In this document: positions 42,132-54,100 of the stretch, piece by piece
Position numbering within the stretch: position 1 is the stretch's first letter
Layout: each line of letters begins with the position of its first letter
Assembly (NCBI GenBank): GCA_902728285.1
Contig: CACVBU010001117.1
Location: 992,001-1,056,000, forward strand
Reading direction: 5' to 3'
DNA: 64,000 bases
From: Clytia hemisphaerica
Taxonomy: Eukaryota > Cnidaria > Hydrozoa > Leptothecata > Clytiidae
Notes under the pieces: model-generated
What the model saw: only the letters and a program-made list of their open reading frames with translations
Databases searched by the model: none
Told to the model about the DNA's origin: nothing
Translations under genes and position numbers: made by a program

Positions 42132-45100
42132 ATGTCGCTATGTTGGAGGTTTTCTGCGGCCATTTTAAGTCGTTTAATATTTGTTTTTCACTCTGTATGG
42201 AGTTTACGTGAAATTTTACAAAGAATTTACGTCGATGATGCAGTTAGCGTTAAAGAGAGTAAATACTGGTTGTTAACATTGATTTTAGCACTGATCGTTT
42301 TGGAAGGTGCTTATACGGTGATTATAAGGAAGGGCCACGAATATAAGTAGTAAGTATGAAATTTTAAAGTTCATCAGCTCATATCAGTCTATAGATGTTT
42401 TTCATAATCAACAAAATTTTTCCATAGGAAATCATAATTTTTACAATCTAAAAAGAAAATATAAACTTGAGTTTCTTTAATGTGCCTTTTTATGGATAGA
42501 TGAATAAACTTTCAGACTGAAGTCTCGAAATCTCTCTTGAAATCTCCTTAGCCTAGCTGCATACACTTTTTTAATTTAAAAGAACAATGAGGCTCAAAAT
42601 CGGCAAAAAATAAGAACAATTTAAGAACAATACTGAGCTTGAAATTACTTAATTTCAAGCAATTTAGGGGTCAAAGTAGCAAAAATTGGGTATACATTGA
42701 GTAGTCTGTAATTTAAAATTTACTTTATACTTTCAGTTTTTGGCCCAGTGGATTTATTTACATTCTCATTATGATACCAAACACTTGTATTCTCGAATCA
42801 TTTCTTATGGATGAAGAAATCAAATGCACTGCATTATGGGAACAACAAAATCTGAATCCAAAACTTCAGGTAATTTTAAATCTCTCCAAAATTTCAAAAG
42901 AAAGAATTACTATGTATTATGTTTGTTCGATTTTTGTTTTGTTATTCTGGATTTTCTCTTTGACACTGGTTGAACCACAGATACCTTATAAAACACTAAT
43001 AAAGCTTTTCTTAGCCCCGGGGGTACTAGGTTCGCGAGGTGACGGGTATGTCCGAGCCAAAGATCGACCCTTAAAGAGAGGGAAAATGGCGTTTTGGGGA
43101 CCCTTAGAATGACTTTTCCTAAAATGAGAGAGAAAAACTGCGACGTTCTTGCGACCCTTAGAGAGACTTTTCTTAAAATTTTCACCCGATTTTTGTCCAA
43201 ATTTTTGAAGTTCACGACACTTTGAGAGAAGAAATTTAGATTTTTTGTGAATTTTGAACCCTTACAAAGACTTTTTAATGGTTTTTGTGAGACTTTCGAG
43301 GGTGTGAAAAAGGAAAATTATATATGGTTGGTAGGTACAAGTCGTTAGGTTGAGCGTAATTATAGAGTGTAGTCATTGGTGAGGTTATTAATTATGCTTA
43401 GAACAATTTCAATACAGTGTGTCTGTCGAGAAATTTCCGCAATGACAAATAAACTGGACATTGGCACGGAAAGGGTTATTAGTGTATCAGGTTTTACTGT
43501 ATATAAGATCTGTTTCTATTCTCCGGGCATACTATATACTACCGAATTTCTTATATGCGATAAACTTCGCACCACGATTTCTCTTTTCCTTTACAGTATG
43601 ACGAAGAACAAACAAGACTTTGTCTTGCAGCCAAATCAAAGATGAAGGATGATCAGAAACTACGTGCAGCTATTGAAATTGGAATGTTAGGGGCTCTAGT
43701 AATGGGTCGTTGGTTATTGCCGAGAGGTGAATTGACACGTGATCAGTTATCTGCATTGCTATTGGCTTTCATTGGGAATGGAGCTGATTGTATTGGTAGG
43801 TTTTAGTATGCTCTGAACTTGAGGACTTAATGCATAGCACAGGATTTACACAGCCTTATTCCATCAAATTTAAATCCCGCCAAATTCAATTTACACCATG
43901 CATTCTCTAAATACTTTTTATTTCGGACCTTTTTAGCTTATTTAATAACGATTGTTGGCCAGAAATTTCCTACAACCACCAAATTCTAGCCATTTGCCAA
44001 AGTAAATTCCCTCTAAGAAACTTTTTCGACCATTCGTCAAATTGGATTCTAGCCAAAAACTTTCCTTGAAGGTAATTCATACCTATTTCACTCTCAGCCA
44101 AAATTCTTCACTGTTCCGATAGCTATTTAGAAAAATGTTTAATATTTTGGGGGTAACTTTCCATTGCTTCTTTAGTCACTCTTCCAAAAGTCGAACCATG
44201 TACGAAACAAGTCCTTTAGCATATAATAATCTTTTTGTTTTCTAGAATTTCTAAATACCTGGAATGATTTTCCTGATTTACGAAATCGTCAAGTAACAGA
44301 CACGGTCCTTGTTTTGTATTCGGTCAGTATTTTACAATTTGCTGTTGTTACCACCAAAACTACTGATGAATACAAAGAAGAAATTACTGAAGATGACCAA
44401 AATTTGTTCGGCGAAGAAACCAGGACCAGAACAGACATTAATGGAAATCTAAAGGTATTAATATAATGACGATATTTTTTATAAATACAACCCAGATTTT
44501 GGACTCAGGGCTAGAGTTGCTTAGCCTTATTTGAATTTCTGAAGAGCCTCTAAGATTATACCATATAATGTGCTTACTGGGCAAGGGATATCGGACAAAA
44601 AGCTTCTTTTGTTACGATGAAGTACAAAAGTTATCCTTCCAATTTTAGGGCCCGAGCCTTAAAGAACTGGTTGCTTATAGAGAATGTGTAAATTGTTGTT
44701 TAAAAGTATAACTGCTCTACTTTGTTTCATAATTTATTGCATCTTACATTTCTGCCTTAAATTTTCAAGATTTACGAAAGCTTGAAGAAGTAAAGGCCAA
44801 AGATGAAAAAAAAAAAAAAATCCAATTAAGAACTTTTTTTCCAATTAAATTAAAGGCCCTCTGGTTTTCCTAGTTCGCCAAACCCCCCAGTCGGTAATTT
44901 CTGTAATTTTCGTTAGGACTTGCGTATGGTTTCCAAAGAACAACATTTGGGGGGGGGCTCTGTAACCAGATGGGTAGACCTTGGGTGAAAATTTAATACT
45001 TTTTATATGTAAGTTAACAAACCTTTGTGTCTTTCAGCCTGTTCGAACGAGTGCAAGTGGAGTACCACGCTACATTCGAAAATTGATGAAACAAAAAAGT

Positions 45101-46735
45101 AAAACACGTGCTTCATATCACGCTACACTTTCTTCAGTCACCCTAGCATTGAAAGATGAACGATCTAATACACTATCTATGCCGACATCACCTCAGCGAT
45201 GTTCGTCATATGAGTTTCGTACGCGCGCGTTCACGCTGGAAAGCAAACTGATGGATGATAACGTCTTTGAGGATGATCATTCTATTACAAGAAGTCAAAT
45301 TCCTCAAATTCCTCGACGTAAACAAGGTATAGGCAAGGAATTTTAATTTATGATATTCATGACGTAATGTTTTCTACGGAAAGACCCTGGTTTTTGCGAG
45401 TAGTGAAAAATTTTATACAACTTTTGTCTAGTTTAATTTTGCCACTACTAGCTAAGACCGGGGTATTTCCATAGAAAGCATTACGTCATGAATAAAACCC
45501 TTTTATTTAATTTTCTTGGTATAACATAACCGCGATATATTTCGTGGATTGCAAAGAATATCTTGAATGAATATCCTTTTTCTTTGAACATTAAATAAGT
45601 TTTTTTTCATTTCCAAACTCGAACCCAGTCCTTTAGTTCACTTTTTATCCTGATAATGCTCACGATTATTGTCAACCTCGTCCCCGTGTATTCCAGGCTT
45701 TATTTATGTTACTGATAGACGCCAGCAATGTCAATTGAATACTATACATTTCTAGTGACTATGAATAAAGAATTCTGACGTTACAAAGTTGCACTGCAAT
45801 GCAACGGCTTCAAAAAAGAAGAACGAATGAAATCTGACGTTTTGTTTTTGGATTACGTAATCTTACACGTTCGAAAACCAGCCAATGTCAGGGTATTATC
45901 TAGCGCTATCAGTAAGCAATAAATAAAAAAACTAATACTACACAGAGAACGAGGCTGGATTATTGTATCAAGCCAGTCAGTAAATGACTTTATGTATGGG
46001 ATTGATTCACTCCAAGGAGGATTTCTGCTGCCCCACATACTAAATTTTAGGCCTCTGCTCATCCTCTTAAGGACAAGTTTCTTATAGAATATAAAAGTAG
46101 CTCTGCCAACTAGACTAAAGTATTTCGGTTTTTCTCTCTTCCAAGGTACTTTTTTATCAGACGCAGTGAAATCAGATGATCAAAAAAGAAGTAAAAAGAT
46201 CCGTTTCCGTGCAGACACCAATTTGAGTACCAATGAAAGAGAAAGCAAAGAAACTGCTCGTTACTTGCAAACACTTGCACATTATGGTCGATGGGATGAA
46301 TTCTCAAAGGTCTTGAAGCAAGCTAAGAGTTCCGGATTCAATCGTAATTCAGTCCGATTTTCCTCTACAACGGAACAGTTGGATGATGACGTCAATAACA
46401 ACGAAACGGAACAAACCAAACAAAATCGTCTTGCAGATTTTTTACAACGAATCCCAAAGTTAAAATCAATGAATTTGGTGGACCAAGATTTTTTTCAAAC
46501 CTTTTTCTTACTGACAACACTGGAGCTGCCCTATTTCATTGCCAGAGTTGTGTTTACTGTTAAATATAACGTGTCAAGTACCACAATGGTGTTTTATACT
46601 ACAAAAAATGTGGTCATGATTATTTTTTTGCTTTACAGACTTTGGGTGAAATTTTCCGCTGATTTAGATTCTGCGGACCGAGAGGAGACAGATGAGAATG
46701 GTGATTATTCAAGAGACTTGATGAATGTGAAATGA
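42132..46735 (+). CDS. TMEM26-like: TMEM26-family multi-pass membrane protein
   Basis: Six exons: 42132-42349, 42737-42869, 43597-43795, 44246-44454, 45038-45326 and 46146-46735, all phases consistent, 545 residues. Family signs: N-terminal helix followed by KYWLLTLILALIVLEGAY, then GHEYKYFWPSGFIYILIMIP, the hallmark GRWLLPRGELTRDQLSALLL, NGADCIEFLN, SVSILQF, and in the last exon LTTLELPYFIARVVFTVKY...TTKNVVMIIFLLYRLWV. Human TMEM26 has the same order but, as I recall, is clearly shorter. The extra length is a hydrophilic loop of about 200 residues in exons 4-6 (EEITEDDQN... to ...LADFLQRIPKLK) rich in Ser, Lys and Asp. Start: first ATG in frame with the helix. Function in the family is poorly known; location is probably a cellular membrane. 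Confidence 0.88.
45357..45492. mobile_element. MITE with TTCATGACGTAATG ends
   Basis: TTCATGACGTAATGTTTTCT at the left and AGAAAGCATTACGTCATGAA at the right, in the last intron of the TMEM26-like gene. The ATTACGTAATAAATATCATG near 7792 may be a relic of the same family. Confidence 0.72.
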
Positions 46736-48167
46736 TTGAAAAAACGTTAAAACCTGATGGAGCAAACTGTAGAAAATTTTCGAAATTAGCTGAAATTTTG
46801 CACACTTGCTCCTAGGGCAAATTCTGAAGATATTTTCCTTATTTTTCAAAAGTTTTTTGATTTTAGAACTCTAGAAGTTAGACTGTTACTTATTGTATTG
46901 TATCAATGATTAGAAAAGAATATTTAAGGTCTTTGGTAAGCCGAAGTATAATGTTGTATCGTCTCCAGTGGATAGTATTTTGTGCAAAGTTTTGGATGGA
47001 ATTTTATTTATATTATTTTTTGCAAAGCGAAGTCCTTCAGAAAAATAATCCACAATCCTTCACTTCCGTTACTTATACATACAACAACAACAATTTTTTT
47101 GTTTGTTTTTAAAAATAATATTTTTTAGATAATTTAAATTATTACATTTCTTACAGGAATATGGTATAACTCTTTCATATTTTTTTTTATTTATTTACAA
47201 CATTAAACTTAAGAAAAAAACAACAACAAAATTTAGATAATATTGTTAAAACAAATAATTCGATGAAAAAAAACAACTAAAAATCTTCAAAAAATCGATG
47301 TTATAAAATAAAGATGACAATTTGCTAAAATGTAATATCATCTTATTGTAACGTAAATTTATATAAGTCTAAAAGGACATATCAAGTGTCTGTGACGTAC
47401 AAACTTGTAACTTTTTTCACAACAATTTATGTAAGATGAAAGAACTTGATCCAAACTTGCTCTTAGAACTCCCTTAGAGATACCAACATGACATAATAAA
47501 CCAAACATTCACACACCTAATATTTTGGTGACGTAACTTTCTTTATTGACATTGAACATTTGTCCCACACATAACCAACACTTAACATTTTGCGTTCCAT
47601 CAGTTAGGAAAAAATTATGTTTTCCCTGTCTCGTAATTATTCTTAATTAATTTTAAAGATTTTACGAAGTTAACATCTATGTACCCGTTGCGAGTACTAA
47701 AACTTATGGGACGAGATGGAGTTTTTACAAGGTCTCATTTGATTTGGTTGGTCGTTAACCAGTAATAAAACAATTTTGTTACTTTTTCTAAAGAACGCGT
47801 CATTTTTTTAACTTCAAATGACCAATTATTAAAGTATCTTCTAAAAACTCCATCTCATCTGAAACTTATAAGATATTTCCAAAGCCGAGGACAAAAACAT
47901 GAACTTAAAACTCGTCTTAATCGAAAAGAAAGCTGTAAAAGACGAAGCGGTCGGTTACGAAAATTATAACCCCTATGATTCGTTAAAAGATTTTGACAGC
48001 CTCTGCTTGAATGGTAAAGTCTGTTAGGACAAATGAACCTATCAAATAATTCTTGATTTTGTTAATATTGTTAGAAGAAAAAAGATGACCGAAAATTCTA
48101 TTTAAATACATTTAAAAGTACCAATTCTAAAAAACATAAAACCTAAATGTCAATTTTAAAAATAAGA
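46736..48167. other. Convergent 3' region of TMEM26-like and guanylate cyclase genes
   Basis: AT-rich, probably the two 3' UTRs. AATAAA-type signals are present but not decisive. 47699-47871 has inverted ends (AACTTATGGGACGAGATGGA / TCCATCTCATCTGAAACTTA) and is another likely MITE. Confidence 0.5.
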
Positions 48168-51100
48168 CTAGCTAGAATTAAGAAAGACAAGCCCTTTTCC
48201 GTCACCATTGATTTTGTCGAGCGCTTCAATTTGTTCTCGTAGATTTTCTGGGATATTTGGACTAAGAATATCTGACATAGAGGCAGCAGTTTCAGTACGG
48301 CTTAGCCGATGGCTAGTTGCAGTGCGGCGTGAGCGGGAAGATTGCGCATCAAAATGTTGTGATTGCATATACGGCTGTTTGGTTTTGGACTTTTTAGATG
48401 TGATGTTTTTCGAAGGTGCGATAATACTTTGACGACGCTGTTCCACGAAGAAAGAGTTAACATATTTGATATTAGGATCTGATTGGTCAATAAGATTTGG
48501 CATACAGCTTCGATCACGTTGCCAGAAAATGAATTCTTGTTGATGCTTGATTTTCCTGGAAGAATAGGAAAAAGATCGTTATTACAGTAGTTATTCCTTG
48601 AGTCATCCAGTGAAGACAAGCTGTAGTCAAAATCAAAATCAGACTAAACGATTCTACGTCTCCCAGGCCCGGTGGAAGTGGGGAGACTGGGGAGACTTCA
48701 GCAACTTTGGGCAAATGAGATTTCTTTCTATAAGAACATTTTAACTATAAGAGCATTTATTTTAATAACAAAACTGACCATGTCTATGATTACTGAACAA
48801 TCAATTCAAGAGTTAAAGTAGTATAAATTAGGTATAAAGCCCAAAAACTTCCATATTGAACTAAAAATAAGAAGAAGATAAGAACAATTTAAGGGTTGGT
48901 AAAGAATTACTGGTTCTTATAAAAAAGAGCGTAATAGATTGTCCAAATGTAGAAATGAGGGGAGGTACTTACAAGTATGTGTAAGGACTGATGTGAACTT
49001 TGCCAGCTTCACTTGACGACTCCATCTTGTTAGCCAGTGTTACATTTTTACCGAATAAACAATACCTTGGCATTAAGGTACCAACTACACCAGCAACCAC
49101 TGAACCAGAATGAATACCAACTCGAATCTACAAATACAAAAGATAGAAAAACCATGAATGATGAGTTAATTTTTCGAGAGCTTACCTTAAGGGAATTAAT
49201 TTTTGTGGTAACTTACTTTCACGATGCAAGGGTTTGAAATTGGCGTTTTTTGCGGAACTAATTTTCGCGGTTGACACACACACTTTTTGTCGAAATTCTT
49301 TTCCTAGGAATTTTTAGAATTTATAGTAAAAACTAGTTTGAGTTTTGGCTAACACAAAGCATATATTTATAGTAAAGACTACATTTCACGGAACTAATTT
49401 CGCAGTAGACACCCAAAAACACCGTGAAAATTAGGTACCTCGTTTTAGCAAAAATTTACAGAGGTAAACAGATACCTTAAATGATGAGTACGTTAAGTGA
49501 AATAATCAAGTGTTCGCAAAAAAAATTGAAAATAGGATTTCTACCAAAACTCCTATAGGTCAAAATGAAAGAAATTGGTTGAAAAAGGGGTCGATTCGCA
49601 AAAGAAAGGCCCGCGTAAATTTATCCACTTAAGGTACCACGAGGCATCGATTCATTGCAAAATTTCGACCTTTATTTAACTGAAATTTAACACGAATATT
49701 GTCTAATAATCAATTCTTTGATCCTCTACAGGGAAACTAAAAGCAGAAAGGAATGTCCTGTTAACATGAAAATAGATTCCTTAAAAAAATATGAAGTCAA
49801 TCTATTTTGATATTTTTTTAATTCGACCAGGATGGAATTAAATCATGTGCATCCTATCAGTGCTAAAAATAACTGATAACATGAAATATGAGAGATTAAA
49901 GCATTTGTTGGTTTTTTAGAGTAAACTTTGCTAAATGCCTGCAAAACTATTAAAGTTGATTTCCTAATAAGGTTATAAAAATTTGATGCCCTCCCACACT
50001 CTTACACAAGCTTTTACATTTAGAAGCCTATTTAGCCGAAAGATAATTATGTTTACTGTCAATTAAGTATAGATTTGAAGACTTTTTTTCAATTCCTGTT
50101 GTCTTAATTAAAGGCTAATGAAAAGATACGAATATGAATGGCTAATTATCAGTCTGGAACATGGCGTTCTAAATTCAAGGCCTAGCAAGCGTGCTTTGAC
50201 GTCAAAATCCTGTGGACCTAATTAATGATGTCATTGCAGTGTTGACGTCAAAAGAAAGAAAAAAATCTAACGTTCACACCCATTTTTGACGTCGTTCAAG
50301 AAAAACAACACCGAAAAAATGGGTAGAAAATGCATTGTGCGTGGCTGCAAATCTAATTATAACAAAAGTAAAGCGTCGCAAAATGATAATATACGAATCA
50401 GGAATGAAGAAAAATTAGCCGATTTTCGTAAAATTCCAATGTATGGTTTCCCAAGCAAGAAGAAAAGACTCTATGAAAGGCAGCGCTGGATCAAATCCAT
50501 TCCGTACCTTACCGAAGAGATCGTCAATAATAACAATACACCAGCGGTTTGCCGTAAACATTGGCCAGAAAACACTACTTTTGAAACAGGTGTGTAACCT
50601 TATTGCTTTCGTGGAATATTTGAACAAGCTAAATAAAGTCTTCGGATAAGTTTTTCTCTGTTCATAGCTTATCTATTAACATAATTTCGATATTATAAAA
50701 AATCCAAATCTGATGCTTGTTTTTGTTGAAAATTTGTATTTATAATTCACTCATAGGCCCATAAGATACAAATCTACAACACAAAGTTCAATTAACTCTT
50801 AAACGCTATGTTTATTTCTTTCTTTAGGTCAGAACGGCCTTCCTCGACCAATCGAACCACCATCAATCTTTGATAATATACCGTCCAGTTCCATTCCAAC
50901 ACCTCTTCCACCTCCAAGACCAACAAAACGCACGTCTTTCGAAACCCGCAGCCAGCAGGAGGATGAGATGGAAGAGTTTAGAAATCGCGACAAACTAAAA
51001 TTTGAGGACATCGCCAACTCCGATCGATTGACATTACTCGGTTTGCCTATCGTCGCATTTCAAGTCAATGATGGTGAACAGTGGATTCAATCTGGTGAAT

Positions 51101-54100
51101 ATATATCAGGAATACCATCATTTTCGCTGAAAATATCGAAAGATTTGAGATTCATTGCGTACAAAATGGGTGTTCAATGTACCATAAAATCCCTTTCGAA
51201 AAATCGTATCACTCATCTCGATTCATGGTCGTGTCTTGAGGAAGCAATTTGCTTTTTGAAAAATAGTGAATTCACTCGGCATCAAACCATTTTACAAGAA
51301 CAAATAGAATCTATGAAACCACCTCAAGTCGGAAAAAAACTCTATTCTCCGCAAGTACTGATGCGAGCATTCGGCTACTTTTCTCAATCTCGTTCACTCT
51401 ACTCAAGGCTCCGATCCGATTTCAAACTCCCCTCAATCAAGACGCTAACCAACATCTCGTCCAAAGTCAACAACACATCCGACAGGACATTTATCAACGA
51501 AATCATCAAAGCTGTAAAACCTGACCAGAGAAAGTGTATAGTCATGGCAGACGAAGTGTATGTAAAACAGTGCCTACTCTATCATGGCGGAACCGTCTTT
51601 GGTCAGGCAGAAAACAACCCATCCAGTTTAGCAACTTCCGTACTCGGAATTATGGTGAAATGCTTATTCGGTGGTCCAACGTTTTTATTCAAAATGATTC
51701 CTGTGAAAGCTATGACTGCTGCTTTTTTGTTCGATCAAATTCAGCAAACTATTGCTCTGTTGCGTGGCGCTGGTGCCGATATCAAATCAATAATCGTCGA
51801 TGGAAATCGAACGAATCAGAATTTTCTTCAAGCAGTTTGATACGGTCACAGACAAACCCCTGGTTGACAACTGATGGTATTTTCCTTCTGTTCGATTTTG
51901 TTCACCTGATTAAAAGTATTCGAAATAATTGGTTAACAGAGAAGACTGGCCAACTCACATTCAAAGAAGATGATGATACATTCGTTGCCAAGTGGTCTGA
52001 CCTTATCCGATTACACGAAGTTGAAAACATGTCAAACTTCTGCGGAGTTCGTGGCTTATCAAAGTTGACCGAAGTCGCCGTACGCCCCAAACCGGTCGAA
52101 CGGCAACGTGTATCGACATGTCTCCGTGTTTTTTGTGAAGAGACGTTAGCAGCACTTAAAGTTCACCCACAGATGCAAAACATGAATGTCACCGGCACTG
52201 TCAAATTCATCGAAAAAGTCAACACTATGTGGAAGATCTTAAATGTTCGAACCGTTGGGAAAGACATCCGACACAACAACCCGTTAGAAGCCGTTATCAA
52301 CTCTCCTCAAGATTCTCGTTTGCAACAACTCATTGATTATGCTGATTGGTTTCTCTCAATCGGAAAAAAATCGGGAGGAAAGCGCATGAAAACATTGACT
52401 AAAGATACATCAAATGCACTCCACCATACTCTAAATGGTCTTGTGGAGCTGACGAAACATCTTCTTATGTCACCTCAACAAAAATATGTTATGATTGGAG
52501 AATTTTGCTCAGATCCATTGGAAAAAGAATTTGGAAAGCTGAGACAAGGTTCCGGAGGTGAGAACACTTTTTAATTTCTTCTAATTGAAATGAGGTCTTC
52601 ATTTTAAACATTGTTAATAATTTTACGGCTTGAATTGTTTACCCACGTAATTATTAATTTGCAATGCGTTTTTCGATTACTTACAAGTTTACACCGAAAA
52701 TTCAAAATTTTCCTTTTATCTTTATCTACAGGAACGTATTTTATCACTGCTCAACAAGTACTCGAAAAACTCGATATCAAGAAAACCAAACTTTTGCTAA
52801 AGTTGAATGTCGACCTGTCCGTTTTACGAGCTGAACCGGGTCATTGTTGTGACAAGTGTTTTTTTGCTCTTGATCGTGATGGAATAAGTTTGCTCAACCA
52901 GTTAGAAGAGGAAGAGATGTCCATCCCGGTCGAAACGAAAATGTCTCTTATATATATGGCCGGTTATGTAGCTCGTAAAGATGAGATGAGTGAGCAGGAG
53001 TTATTCGATGCTACGATGTTTTACGCTCAAAAGTACGGGAAATTTCTTCACGAGCTTGACCGTGGTGGTTTGAAAATTCCGACTGATACGATTTGTCAAT
53101 GGACGATGTTTTCATACATAATGTTCAATTATATCCGACATCTCGTCTGCCGAACATCACTGTCTGATGTCTTGATGTCTATATCTCACACATACGCTTT
53201 TGACTCTATCACTAAAAATAATGCTATGATATTATCGAACATCTTTCTGAACAATTTCTGCAAATCGCAGACGCCTCGCTCCTCGAAGGAGGCGAGCCAG
53301 AAAGTTCTAAAGCTAAAAGAAAAATGAAACATCTTTTTCTATCATCACACTCTGAGTGTATCCAGTTCTTTCAATTTTCTATAGTTTATTTTTTTAAATA
53401 AAGTGTTCAGATTTCATTTGTACTTAGGATATCGTAGTGAAAATAACAGAAATGATAAACTAACTTATTCCTAAATCATATTGTCTAGATAAACATTTTC
53501 CGTAGCTATCTCTCTTGAAAGATTTGAAGTTTCATCGTAAAACCTTGAGTTTTTTTCTTTCTTTTGACGTCAACACTGCAATGACATCATTAATTAGGTC
53601 CACAGGATTTTGACGTCAAAGCACGCTTGCTAGGCCTTGAATTTAGAACGCCATGGTCTGGAATGAATCAGAAAAAAAACCCTAACTTTTCAGATAACCC
53701 CACATAATCTAAATTTAGTAGGATTAACTCATGAATTTGAAATGTTCAAAAGAAAAGTCATTAAACATATGTAAAGTAAATTATGCAATTTTAATTGTTT
53801 CCTGATTTTGGATAAATCTTTTCAACAATAGACAGGATATCATTGGCACCTGGTCTCTGGATTTTATATACAATGTCATTACTTTCGACCAGGTTTTATT
53901 ATACATCTCAAATATTGGTAATAGTCTTCTATTTTACCCTGGATACTTTCATTTATACCATTTGGATATGTTTTTTTTTACTTCCACACCTAAAAAATTG
54001 GCCCTGACATGATAAATTTATCCGCCACCCTTAGTCCAGCTCCTAACCACCGCACAGCTTTTTCATTGCTGCTACTATAAGGTTTACAAAAAAAATCGAG

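Larger units (their letters stand above)
50160..53655 (+). mobile_element. P-element superfamily DNA transposon
   Basis: 3,496 bp starting CATGGCGTTCTAAATTCAAG and ending with its complement. The terminal inverted repeats are 106 bp each (50160-50265, 53550-53655) and I see no difference between them. The flanks are GTCTGGAA on both sides (50152-50159 and 53656-53663): 8 bp, the length made by P elements and close to their preferred GTCTGGAC-like target. CATG is also the tip of the Drosophila P element. Inside is a three-exon THAP-transposase gene. It lies in the intron between guanylate cyclase exons ending at 54633 and starting at 49127, in the opposite orientation to the host gene. Confidence 0.95.
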
